Shown here: positions 25,802-33,729 of the stretch, in pieces
Layout: each line of letters starts with the position of its first letter
Numbering within the stretch: the first letter of the stretch is position 1
DNA from: Desulfobacterales bacterium
GTDB taxonomy: Bacteria > Desulfobacterota > Desulfobacteria > Desulfobacterales > JAHEIW01
DNA length: 36,951 bases
Assembly (NCBI GenBank): GCA_020353355.1
Contig: CP070694.1
Span: 598,250-635,200 of the forward strand
Direction: 5' to 3'
Notes under the pieces: model-generated
What the model was told of the DNA's origin: nothing
Database searches by the model: none
Seen by the model: the letters and a program-made list of their open reading frames with translations, nothing else
Position numbers and translations under genes: made by a program

Positions 25802-26713
25802 CTAGTCACGGCGGCCCATCCTGTCCAGGGTGGCCCACAGACCGCCTCCCAGGATCAGCCCTCCAAAGACAAAATGGATCACTCCCAGCGACTCATCAAG
25901 GAAGGCTGCTCCTAAGATAACCCCGTAAAGGGGCAAGGTATTGTAGAAAACCATAGCCCCGCCGGCCCCCAGGGTCCTGACAGCGCGGTTCCAGGACCAA
26001 TAGCCGATGATGGTTGGAACAACACAGATGTGGACGATGGCAGCGATAGTCCCCATCCGAAGGTTTGGGGGAATGTGTTGAAGCTCGAGCGCGGCGGCCG
26101 CCGCGATCAAGGGCAGGCTCAAGAAGTTTGACAGGGCTGTCGCCGCAACCGGGGATCGGTGGCGCATAACCCGGCGGCCGAAGACAGAGTAAAAGGCCCA
26201 GACTACAGCCCCGGCCAGAAGGATAAGATCTCCCGGGTTAAATTGGAGTTCAAGCAGAAACGTAAGCGAACCGCGCGACAGTAATCCCGCCACCCCGATG
26301 AGACCAAAGACCGCGCCTGCCAGCTGCCGCCTGCTAACCGGCTCCTGAATGATCAACCCGGCGATCAGGGCTGTAATCAGCGGCGAAAATCCTTGAATCA
26401 AAGAACAATTAACCGCGGTGGAATACCGTAGTCCCAGATACAGCAGAGGGCTGAAGCCGACCACACCGGCCAGACCCATGGCCATAATCCACCATTTATC
26501 TTTACCGTAACGGCGCTCCTGCGGAGGTCTGCTCCTGAGCAGGATGCCAAAAAAGGCAGCAGCCACGGTGAAACGCAGCGCGGTGAGTGTCAGGGGTCCG
26601 ATATCGGCACGCAACCAACGGCCCAGAACAGCGTTGGTGGCCCAGCACATGGTTGCCAGGTTGACGAATAGCACCCCCAGGATACGTGTCCGCCAGGTTA
26701 CGGAACCATTCAA
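25802..26713 (-). CDS. EamA (DMT superfamily) transporter
   Basis: The 303-residue inner-membrane protein has ten predicted helices arranged as two EamA repeats, residues about 12-140 and 155-290. The first helix region NLATMCWATNAVLGRWL and the TALRFTVAA of helix 2 are typical of the family, as is GAVVWAFYSVFGRRV at the start of repeat two. Members export or import amino acids, metabolites or nucleotide sugars. The specific substrate cannot be read. The start is TTG at 26713, supported by AGGAGG seven bases upstream; the ATG overlapping it at 26709 is out of frame. It is 146 bp downstream of the M19-like dipeptidase on the same strand, which could supply a dipeptide or amino-acid link. Confidence 0.9.
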   Translation of the reverse strand: MNGSVTWRTRILGVLFVNLATMCWATNAVLGRWLRADIGPLTLTALRFTVAAAFFGILLRSRPPQERRYGKDKWWIMAMGLAGVVGFSPLLYLGLRYSTAVNCSLIQGFSPLITALIAGLIIQEPVSRRQLAGAVFGLIGVAGLLSRGSLTFLLELQFNPGDLILLAGAVVWAFYSVFGRRVMRHRSPVAATALSNFLSLPLIAAAAALELQHIPPNLRMGTIAAIVHICVVPTIIGYWSWNRAVRTLGAGGAMVFYNTLPLYGVILGAAFLDESLGVIHFVFGGLILGGGLWATLDRMGRRD

Positions 26714-26859
26714 GATTCCGCCTCCTGTTTAAACCCATTTTCGAGGCTGAGGCCAGAATTCATTTTGATAAACTTCGTTTTCTGTTCCGATTTCCCGGTT
26801 TACTGTGACATCCGGAGCTTAGCGCTCGTTGACCCCTTCTAGGCTGCTGACAACCGGCG

Positions 26860-28674
26860 TTATCTTCGACGGCTCCGGTGAATTTTCTCCCACATGCGGA
26901 TGTAGACTTCGGCGGAGTTGAAGAGCGGTTCGAGATCCGCTTCGGTCAAGCCCACATTCGTGAGGTCTTTGACGAAGTCGGGAAGCAGACCCACGTGCGC
27001 CAGACCATCTGTGTTGAAGTCGAATTCGCGATCCCCGGTCACCTGTTTATGGAATACCCCGCGCACACCGACGGCCCGAAATGGATACTTCAGCGAGGGG
27101 TAATCGGAGGCGTCGCATTTTTCCGTATCCGGACATCGCGGAGCGGTCTGCTCAAACAGTGCCCCCCAATCGCTGGCGAAAGCGATGCCGGGGTACTCAG
27201 ATCCGTAAGGTCCGTCTTGCATAATCTCTTTGATGTAGCGGTACATCTCGACGTAATTTTGGGTGGAGCTTCCCTCTTTGCGGGGATTCAGCGGTGCAAC
27301 GATGCCGCCCAGATCGCGAATAATTTCGATCTGTTCTTTGGTCCGGTGTGCCTCGCTGCGCATATCATATTTGCCCCATTCGGTTAAGGGGCGGTCAAAT
27401 AAAAATGTGTGGCTGGAGATCACCGGATAGTCTCTCGCCAGGGCAATTTGCAGCACTTTATCAAGAGCCAGGAGCGACAGGTGATCGACGTCGATGATCA
27501 TCTTTTGATCCATCATTGCGTTAATCAGAACCTCGCCTTTATCGGTCAGACCCTTGTTGTTGCAGTGGTAATCAATGTCCCGCCAGTTTATTTCCGGAGC
27601 AGAAATCCCCCCTTCAGACAGGAGATCTTCAAAATCGTCCATTACAAACTCTTGCTTGATGTCATCAAAGATGTTCCAGTTATAATCAGACATTCCTAAC
27701 AGTTCCAAAGAATCTTCCAAAGAAGCGCATTCAACCGGGTTCATGTCGGTACCGGTCGCTATGCGATTGGCGATCAACCATAGCCAGTAATAAAGTGCGG
27801 CTCCGGAGAACAGGTTGTCGTGAAGGTGCACCGGGAATATATGGCGTACGCCCATTTTGTAGTAACGTTCGAGTTGGATGCGAATATTTTCATCCTCACA
27901 GGTGCTATTGGGTTTGCACCCGAAAAGGGCGTCCGCCTCGATGCCGAGCACGACGGCCATCTGGCCCTTACGGATGGCCCGGCGCGCCGCATGCGGCGTC
28001 TTCACGATGCGGTACCATCCCTTACCCTTGCCTCCGAACTTGGCATCGATGAACTTCTCCAGGTTCTTCGCTGCTCTGATCTGCTCATCCACGGTGGTCA
28101 TGTCGTCGCAAAAACGAAATTTATACCGTTGCCTGTGGAGCTTGCAAATCACTTCATTATTCACCGCTAGCATCACCATCAGGCGCAGCCCGCCCTTGTA
28201 GGCCCGTTCCAGCCAGCGATAGTACATCTGTTGGTGTAGCATCGTGTTCCACCTGGGCCAGGCATCGAACGAACGCCAGCCGTGCGCTGAGTGTTCCCAT
28301 CCTTCCCCCATAATTAGGCTTATCAGTCTCCCCGTCATGCTCTTGTGGATTGGGTAGCCATGACGTGTGGGAAGCGTAAGATGGTCTCCACGCCATAAAG
28401 CGAACTCTTTGGTGAAATCACAACCGGAGAGCGCCGCGCGAATGCCTCTGCCGCGCTCATCGTATGGTTTGCCCCACAACAACGCACCGCCGAACGCAAG
28501 GTTCGAGAACTGGTGGGTGTGGGTGTCGGCGATACCGCGAACGGGTCCCCACGGTGGTTGCTGCTCCACCACACCATCGCAGCTGCAGTCGGGTTCTTGC
28601 GACCCGACCTGCGCCGGCAGCAGCAGTGTCATCAAAACGATCAGGCAATACACCACAGGGGTCCTGCGTGCCAT
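26860..28674 (-). CDS. large exported M19-like (membrane dipeptidase) metallohydrolase
   Basis: The protein is 604 residues from ATG 28674, after AAGGAGG. A signal peptide ends near VGSQ (about residue 25). All metal-ligand positions of renal dipeptidase have counterparts: D-x-H in IADTHTHQF (50-54), the bridging Glu246 in VLGIEADAL, His398 in IIDVDHLS, His422 in VISSHTF and Asp502 in IAFASDWGA. GVRHIFPVHLHDN and GLTDKGEVLINAM also match M19. The usual family length is about 330-420 residues, and the excess lies in an N-terminal segment (about 60-225) and a cysteine-containing insert (about 290-375). It likely hydrolyses dipeptides or related amides in the periplasm. The DTHTH motif is closer to general amidohydrolases, so substrate range may differ. 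Confidence 0.85.
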   Translation of the reverse strand: MARRTPVVYCLIVLMTLLLPAQVGSQEPDCSCDGVVEQQPPWGPVRGIADTHTHQFSNLAFGGALLWGKPYDERGRGIRAALSGCDFTKEFALWRGDHLTLPTRHGYPIHKSMTGRLISLIMGEGWEHSAHGWRSFDAWPRWNTMLHQQMYYRWLERAYKGGLRLMVMLAVNNEVICKLHRQRYKFRFCDDMTTVDEQIRAAKNLEKFIDAKFGGKGKGWYRIVKTPHAARRAIRKGQMAVVLGIEADALFGCKPNSTCEDENIRIQLERYYKMGVRHIFPVHLHDNLFSGAALYYWLWLIANRIATGTDMNPVECASLEDSLELLGMSDYNWNIFDDIKQEFVMDDFEDLLSEGGISAPEINWRDIDYHCNNKGLTDKGEVLINAMMDQKMIIDVDHLSLLALDKVLQIALARDYPVISSHTFLFDRPLTEWGKYDMRSEAHRTKEQIEIIRDLGGIVAPLNPRKEGSSTQNYVEMYRYIKEIMQDGPYGSEYPGIAFASDWGALFEQTAPRCPDTEKCDASDYPSLKYPFRAVGVRGVFHKQVTGDREFDFNTDGLAHVGLLPDFVKDLTNVGLTEADLEPLFNSAEVYIRMWEKIHRSRRR

Positions 28675-28696
28675 GGTGTTTCCTCCTTTCTCCACT

Positions 28697-28735
28697 AAAA
28701 AAGTGAGGCAAGTGTTTATGGGCAACTCGCTTTTT
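28697..28735. terminator. hairpin with A and T tracts between two minus-strand genes
   Basis: AAAAAAGTGAG at 28697-28707 pairs with CTCGCTTTTT at 28726-28735, with one wobble. The flanking A and T tracts would let it work as a weak terminator in either direction. It follows the 88-residue protein gene and lies just upstream of the ribosome binding site of the M19-like gene. Confidence 0.4.
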
Positions 28736-28798
28736 CTTTAAAGACACATGGTTTTATAGCCATTCTTTTTTCCCTTGGGCTCATTCAGGGGAAAATGA

Positions 28799-29065
28799 CT
28801 ACCTACCGTATCTTATGCTTAAATGGCTGACCGCCTTGCCCAGCGCCTTTTTTAATCCCTTGTCTTTACCTTCCCGGGAAAAGTATTGATCGATTAGATC
28901 CTTTTTCAGGTCGGCGCTGGTCGATCTTCCATCTTTGAGGAGGGTCACCCGGTAGATGTCCTTTTTCTTGCTCTGTTCGACAGCCACCACCTGGACACGT
29001 TTATCCAGCTGCTGAACCTCTTTTCGCAACGCCTCTTCAACCTGCTCGACACTCATTTTAGGCAT
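28799..29065 (-). CDS. small charged protein of unknown function
   Basis: The 88-residue cytoplasmic protein is rich in Lys, Asp and Glu, with predicted helix-strand-strand-helix order: an N-terminal helix MSVEQVEEALRKEVQQLD, then two strands around VQVVAVEQ and DIYRVTLLKDG, then a basic C-terminal helix. No transmembrane segment or cysteine is present. AGGATTC precedes the ATG at 29065; a second in-frame ATG is three codons later. I recognise no family. It stands alone between the dual terminators at 29161-29278 and the hairpin at 28697. Confidence 0.7.
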   Translation of the reverse strand: MPKMSVEQVEEALRKEVQQLDKRVQVVAVEQSKKKDIYRVTLLKDGRSTSADLKKDLIDQYFSREGKDKGLKKALGKAVSHLSIRYGR

Positions 29066-29160
29066 CTTTTGAATCCTTTTGCTAAAGAAATTTGTTTTTG
29101 GCTTTACTTGACCTTGTATCCGCTGAGATTTTCAAGGCAAATAAATCAGCGCCCAATGAA

Positions 29161-29195
29161 AAAACCCACATTTTATCCTGTAAAATGGGGTTTTA
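29161..29195 (-). terminator. intrinsic terminator (distal)
   Basis: On the minus strand the sequence is TAAAACCCCATTTTA, a five-base loop, then TAAAATGTGGGTTTT followed by TTC. The stem has about 15 pairs with one mismatch. It lies downstream of the two-gene unit at 29333-30574 and upstream of the gene ending at 28799. Confidence 0.6.
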
Positions 29196-29244
29196 TGAAT
29201 CCATCCATGGCCACCTATGGGTCTGGGTTAGCGCGCTGCGGTAC

Positions 29245-29278
29245 AAAACCCGAGATCTCAGTTTGAGAAAGGGGTTTT
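29245..29278 (-). terminator. intrinsic terminator (proximal)
   Basis: On the minus strand the sequence is AAAACCCCTTTCTCAAACTG, then AGATCTCGGGTTTT. The CCCC..CTC and GAG..GGG arms have the same build as the terminator at 22681. It is 55 bp after the stop of the gene ending at 29333 and forms a tandem pair with the hairpin at 29161. Confidence 0.5.
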
Positions 29279-29332
29279 AGTTTTCAGTTCCTGGTCGCTT
29301 CTGAGTAGGGGTTCGCGTATTTCAATTCTTCA

Positions 29333-29854
29333 CTAAGGCATAGTTAAAGGCGCAAGAGGAGGCCGAGGTTCAGCTGCACCGCCCTGATCGCTCGCCGAAG
29401 GCAGCGAAAATTCTATATGCCTGCATTTGAGAAGCACAATCTTTCCCTCACCCAGAGTGGAGTATCCCACGAGCATGATGTCGACGCCGTCTTCCTTGAC
29501 CCTGACATCAAGCGACGCTCTTGATCGGTCATCCAGGACGATATCTGCGCTGGCGAACCCGTCCTGGCTTGCTTCCTCATTGGTAAACGAGATTTTTGAA
29601 ATTTTTGCCAGAGGTATCTGGCCGGTTGTTTCACCCAAACGGTATTCGATAATCCGTGTGACTCCCTTGGCAGAACGAATCTGGGCTTGGCTCCACTTGT
29701 GCGTTTTTCCTGAACGGTCCTCGATTAACGCATTCACAGCCACATCGGATGCGCGGACTCCGGGGTGCCTTCCGTTTGCCCAAGCAGCGGCGGTCACTAA
29801 AAAGACAAGCAGCGTACAAATTGAAAACTTTAAATAAATCCAGCGGGTCATCAT
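29333..29854 (-). CDS. exported protein of unknown function
   Basis: The protein has 173 residues and a signal peptide (MMTRWIYLKF, hydrophobic core, cleavage near AWA at about residue 26). The mature domain reads as alternating strands, for example VNALIEDRSGKTHKWS, QIPLAKISKISF, ASADIVLDDRSRASLDV and KIVLLKCRHIEFSL, consistent with an all-beta periplasmic domain. A proline-rich tail closes it. AAGGAGC precedes the ATG at 29854. The gene begins 9 bp after the stop of the upstream membrane protein gene, so the two are almost surely one operon and may act together at the inner membrane. No family is recognised. Confidence 0.75.
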   Translation of the reverse strand: MMTRWIYLKFSICTLLVFLVTAAAWANGRHPGVRASDVAVNALIEDRSGKTHKWSQAQIRSAKGVTRIIEYRLGETTGQIPLAKISKISFTNEEASQDGFASADIVLDDRSRASLDVRVKEDGVDIMLVGYSTLGEGKIVLLKCRHIEFSLPSASDQGGAAEPRPPLAPLTMP

Positions 29855-29863
29855 CGTTGCTCC

Positions 29864-30574
29864 TTATTCTATGGCCTTAATCTGCCGCACCATCGATTCG
29901 GCGACGATATGTTCGCTGCCCTGAATGTCTCTGAGAAGGGTTTGGAGTCTCAAAAAACTTCCGTATGGGCTAAAATTCGGGTCAATCGGGGCGATCCCGT
30001 CCGAAATACACTTGTTCGGAGAACAGTATAGATTTCTCAACCATAAATCGATCGTTTCTGAAATTTGATTAACCTGGCGCGCAAAGTCTTCCAATTCTCT
30101 CTCCACTTTCGAAGGAGTTTCTTGGTTGTCTCCTCTGAAGACGATGGCCAGCGCTTTGACTTTGGCATACGCATCATAGCGAGAGAGTTTGATTGTTCCG
30201 ATTTCCGCCAGGTATTTATTATATGTTTCCATGTCGATTGCGGGATGATGAACCAGAGGAAAAATGGAGTAGTACTCCTTCCAGGTTGAATTCGCATAAA
30301 GTAAATACTGAGAAAGACATTCCTGCATCAGATTTGTTTTTTGTTTCTTCTTTTCATAAGCCTGCTGAAACTTGGGTAACAAAATACTGGTTATCAACGA
30401 CCCTACGATCAACAGCACAAACCCATTACTGAGATAGGAAAGCGTTGATTGAAGCACTGAAGTTTTTTTGGAGGGTGACTTTGTTTCCTGCAACACCGCA
30501 AGAGCGTAGCGCATTTCTGCTCTAATACGTTTTCGTTCCTCTTCGCCGATTTGATTGTCGGTCTCAGCGATCAT
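29864..30574 (-). CDS. single-pass membrane protein of unknown function
   Basis: The protein has 236 residues. A charged, helical N-terminal part of about 45 residues is followed by one transmembrane helix (GFVLLIVGSLITSILL, about 51-66), then a basic stretch and a long helical domain of about 160 residues with a Cys pair (LYCSPNKCIS near 180-189). The basic residues KFQQAYEKKKQK right after the helix suggest that this face may be cytoplasmic. AGGAGAATT precedes the ATG at 30574. It is the first gene of a two-gene operon with the exported protein at 29333-29854. I do not recognise the family. Confidence 0.75.
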   Translation of the reverse strand: MIAETDNQIGEEERKRIRAEMRYALAVLQETKSPSKKTSVLQSTLSYLSNGFVLLIVGSLITSILLPKFQQAYEKKKQKTNLMQECLSQYLLYANSTWKEYYSIFPLVHHPAIDMETYNKYLAEIGTIKLSRYDAYAKVKALAIVFRGDNQETPSKVERELEDFARQVNQISETIDLWLRNLYCSPNKCISDGIAPIDPNFSPYGSFLRLQTLLRDIQGSEHIVAESMVRQIKAIE

Positions 30575-30944
30575 AATTCTCCTAGATTCAATTTGATCGA
30601 AAATACGATTAATGTTTTAATTTTTTATCATAATCTTTTTCATTCAGTCAACTGTGTTTGAATTTTATCTTTGCGTGCCCTGCACCGTGAGCCCTGAGCC
30701 TTTTGCCGTGCTTGACCCGCAGAATTATGCGTGACGCAACCACTGTGGGTGGGATTCCGCCGGAGGATTTTTTATTGATAGTTTTAACCTATATGTATCC
30801 TCTAACTTTTTCCGCATTGCATTTTTCAACACGATGACAACTATTTGGTCTCTATCAAATATGTATGTTTTCGCAGTTAACAGCTGACTTTTGGCAGCTC
30901 CCTGATTTCCGTTCAATCGGGGAGAAAAAAACTAAGGTGGAACT
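30575..30944. other. divergent intergenic region, nothing recognised
   Basis: This 370-bp gap separates two divergently transcribed genes and must hold both promoters. I see no open frame with a ribosome binding site. TCCGCCGGAGGATTTTTTATT near 30758-30778 looks like a short hairpin with a T run on the plus strand but follows no plus-strand gene. Confidence 0.5.
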
Positions 30945-31712
30945 ATGATCATGGGCAGAATCTTATTTAATAACATAATTGCTGCTGCTATCCTTTTTAT
31001 TTCAATTGCGGGGCCGGCCAGAGTCGTTGCCGATGTCGAACGGGTTTACGGCAGGGCGGTGAATATGGACGGAAAGGTTGAATATCTGGAAGAGCATGCC
31101 GTCGAATATGAAAACGGCAGGATCGCGACGATACGAACAACGTATTACGATGCCAATTTTCAAAAAATCGGTGAGCAGGTATCGGATTTTTCACACGGAC
31201 CGCAGTTGGGCAGCTATGATTTTAAAGATGAGCGACTGCAGTACAGCGACGGCGTTCTGGTTATGTCGGATCAAATTCTGATCTATTGCAAAGAAGCCCC
31301 GGATGCAGAAACAAAAAAGAAATATATTCCGCGGCAATCCAACCAGATTGTTGGGCAGGGATTTAACCAGTTTATTGTTGCCAATCTAGCTGCGCTGGTG
31401 CGTGGAGATCGTATTGCGGCCAAGCTCGTTTTACCCGCCCAGATGGGCCAATACGATGTTCGAATTTCCAAGCGTTATGTTCAGGGGAATCGGATCTTGG
31501 TTCGGATTGAAATCGACAACTGGTTTCTGCGCTTATTTACGCCCCAGGTCGAGGCTGAATTCGATTTGAACACCGGCAGAGTTCTACGTTACCAGGGAGT
31601 TTCCATGATTTCGGACAAAGCCGGTAAGACCGTCGAGGTGGCGATTACCTACGATTACCCCCAGCAACCTTCGCTGCTGAGCTCCAGATTTAAACAGGCA
31701 GCAACCCGTTAA
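30945..31712 (+). CDS. exported protein of unknown function
   Basis: The protein has 255 residues with an N-terminal signal peptide (hydrophobic NNIIAAAILFISIAG, cleavage near VVA at about residue 29). The mature part starts VERVYGRAVNMDGKVEYLEEH and is rich in beta strands, with a periodic pattern of a basic strand then a turn. It has a lone cysteine (IYCKEA). AAGGTGG sits just upstream of ATG 30945, but spacing is equally good for ATG 30951. I recognise no family with certainty. Proteins of similar build that I recall from Proteobacteria are unassigned periplasmic proteins. A periplasmic or outer-membrane-attached role is likely, but no function can be named. Confidence 0.75.
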   Translation: MIMGRILFNNIIAAAILFISIAGPARVVADVERVYGRAVNMDGKVEYLEEHAVEYENGRIATIRTTYYDANFQKIGEQVSDFSHGPQLGSYDFKDERLQYSDGVLVMSDQILIYCKEAPDAETKKKYIPRQSNQIVGQGFNQFIVANLAALVRGDRIAAKLVLPAQMGQYDVRISKRYVQGNRILVRIEIDNWFLRLFTPQVEAEFDLNTGRVLRYQGVSMISDKAGKTVEVAITYDYPQQPSLLSSRFKQAATR

Positions 31713-31971
31713 GTTTTGACACTCATGCCATTAAGTTCATAAAGGCTAAGTCCCCAGGTGACAAAAAACCCAAAAAGCCCGACACCAAGCAAAAAGGGAT
31801 ATTTTTGTGGGGTGAGAATAGAGCCTGTCGAGCAACGGTTCGTAATTTAGGGCGTCAAAATTTGACTTCTGGCACATACAATGTAAAAATAAATTATATA
31901 GTTTCAGAGCAAAAATCAGCTGATAGGATATATTCCCGTTGAAAAATGACAGCTAATGGGGAGGTGAATTA

Positions 31972-32133
31972 ATGGGAAAATACATTTTATATGCTGTGAT
32001 AATTTTTATCGCCCTGTTCATACTCAATTGGTTTAAGATCATTAACATTCCTTTTTTAGATATGCCGGATTTTACCGGGGCAAAGGAGGAATCCTTTCAC
32101 AAGTCACAAGAGAAAGTAAAAGAGCTGAAATAG
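31972..32133 (+). CDS. 53-residue single-pass membrane protein
   Basis: This short gene has an excellent ribosome binding site (GGGGAGGTG at 31958-31966) before the ATG at 31972. Its product starts MGKYILYAVIIFIALFILNW, a strong transmembrane helix, and ends with a short charged tail (KSQEKVKELK). Right after the helix is PFLDMPDF, similar to PMLDMPEHF at the same place in the protein at 7760. The size and build fit a small membrane regulator or subunit, but no function is known. It is not in an operon with either flanking gene. Confidence 0.7.
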   Translation: MGKYILYAVIIFIALFILNWFKIINIPFLDMPDFTGAKEESFHKSQEKVKELK

Positions 32134-32430
32134 AAGTTTGTCAGAACCGCAGGCCTGCCCTCCTTTACTTTATCCCATCATCCCTTCTTATTCGTATACT
32201 TTTTAAAGTTTTTTCATGATTAACGGCTGGCTGCAATCGCTTTGATAGCGACTATTTCTGAATAAAAATATACCGGCTTTGCCGGCCCTATCTAAAAAAC
32301 TTAAAGTCGAACGGATCGGAAGTCAACAAAGGGTTGAAGAAAAATCATGAACACTATAATCTGAAGACAGCCTCATTCATGCAGCACCCAAATCTACAAA
32401 AGTCAGCAGATTATTTTTTAAAGGACCGCT

Positions 32431-33042
32431 ATGCGAAAAAAACGGGGAAAATGGGCCACGCTGGACGGGGTGTTAAATGAGACCTGGAAAATGCTCGAGC
32501 GCGGCGTTGCCCGTTTCAATGATCCCTTTCACTGGCCTGTCCTGGGAACCACCGCAAAGGATGGCGCTAGTCTGCGTACCGTTATCCTGAGACAGTTCAT
32601 ATCGGCCGACCGGGTTCTGGTATGCCACACGGACGCTCGCGCAGCAAAGGTAAACGAAATATCAAATTCTGCATGGGTCAGTTGGCTGTTTTATCATCCC
32701 CAAAAAAAGGTACAATTGAGAATATCAGGCTCTGCAACCTTACATGCGGATGATCAATTCGCAGACCGGCAATGGGTTGCTGCGAAAATGACCAGTCGCC
32801 TCAATTACTGCGCCATTGACGCTCCCGGCACTGCCATTGAAAAGCCGTCGTCCGGACTGCCGGATTTTCTGATCAATAAAGTCCCGACACTTTTAGAAAC
32901 TGAAAGAGGCCGCAAAAATTTTATGGTTATTGCCGGTCGAATTGAGCGTATGGGTTGGCTGGTGTTGAGCGCTTTGGGAAACCGAAGAGCCCGCTTCGAT
33001 TGGGATGATAATGGCCTGAGCGCGAAATGGCTGATTCCATGA
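32431..33042 (+). CDS. pyridoxamine 5'-phosphate oxidase-like flavin-binding protein
   Basis: The protein has 203 residues and the split-barrel FMN-binding fold of the PNPOx-like family. Visible features are the N-terminal helix leading to RFNDPFHWPVLGTT, the FMN-phosphate-binding LRTVILRQF near 49-57, HTDARAAKVNEI near 66-77, and the strand AWVSWLFYHPQKKVQLRISG. The segment AIDAPGTAIEKPSSGLPD matches the branch of unassigned PNPOx-like proteins common in cyanobacteria and Proteobacteria. It may reduce a small aromatic or act in B6 salvage, but canonical PdxH active-site signatures are not complete, so PdxH is not claimed. AAAGGAC precedes the ATG. Confidence 0.85.
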   Translation: MRKKRGKWATLDGVLNETWKMLERGVARFNDPFHWPVLGTTAKDGASLRTVILRQFISADRVLVCHTDARAAKVNEISNSAWVSWLFYHPQKKVQLRISGSATLHADDQFADRQWVAAKMTSRLNYCAIDAPGTAIEKPSSGLPDFLINKVPTLLETERGRKNFMVIAGRIERMGWLVLSALGNRRARFDWDDNGLSAKWLIP

Positions 33043-33075
33043 AAAGCCACAATTTTTATCATATCGAGCCATCTG

Positions 33076-33564
33076 CTATCCAGGTCCTTGCTGCTCATTT
33101 TCAAGCAATTTGCGCATTTGCGAAAACCTGGCTTTTTCTTTAGCTCCGACGGTCGGGTAGGTCAAATCCAACTTTTTAAAACTGTTCACAATGATTTCGG
33201 CTAAATGCTTTTCATGATCACAGATCGATGCGTAGCGCTGCTTCCAGATATTTTTTATGTTGAGGTGGCCGGGGAGTTTTTGTGCCTTGAGATATTCAGG
33301 ATGAACTCTGACCACAAGTACCTCTTCGTAATAACTGCGGTTAAAGATGCCAATGCGGCCTCGTTCTGGCAGGCATCTCGTGGTCCGCCATAAGAAATCA
33401 TGATCCAGCTCCTCTGCTGTGGGGTGTTTGAATGAAAACACCTGGCACCCGGCTGGATTGATCCCGCTCATGACGGCCTGTATGGTGCTATCTTTACCGG
33501 CCGCGTCCATCCAAGACCCCGTCTCCTGTTTAAGCGCATCTTTACGGCTGATTCGAGGCTTCAT
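33076..33564 (-). pseudogene. internally deleted polyphosphate kinase 2 (PPK2)
   Basis: The product is 162 residues against about 260-300 for PPK2. Recognisable core segments are [16 protein letters not shown] (the Walker A lysine is present, residues 19-34), [18 protein letters not shown], and [19 protein letters not shown], which holds the Walker B-type region. Two in-frame gaps are evident against the family pattern: about 30 residues before Walker A, including the strand leading to it, and about 90-100 residues after DHEKHLA, where the SKEEQ lid region and the WYVIPA segment are missing. The end ([16 protein letters not shown]) matches the normal C-terminus. It lacks a ribosome binding site. 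The enzyme is very likely inactive, so a pseudogene is the better call. Confidence 0.75.
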
Positions 33565-33729
33565 TTTGAAAGAAATGGATTATTATATATATCCTGGGCT
33601 TCTTCCTGGTTTGGGTTAGCGCATTGCAGTGATACTGAAATCATTAGCATAGATTCTTTCCTCAAATCAGCAGCGGTTTCTATATATCGAAAGAATAATC
33701 TGTTTACTTTTTTGAAATATTCATGCGGG

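Noticed and set aside
25646-25915. Plus-strand frame of 89 codons upstream of and into the EamA gene
   Set aside because: No ribosome binding site, and the 3' third is antisense to the EamA gene.
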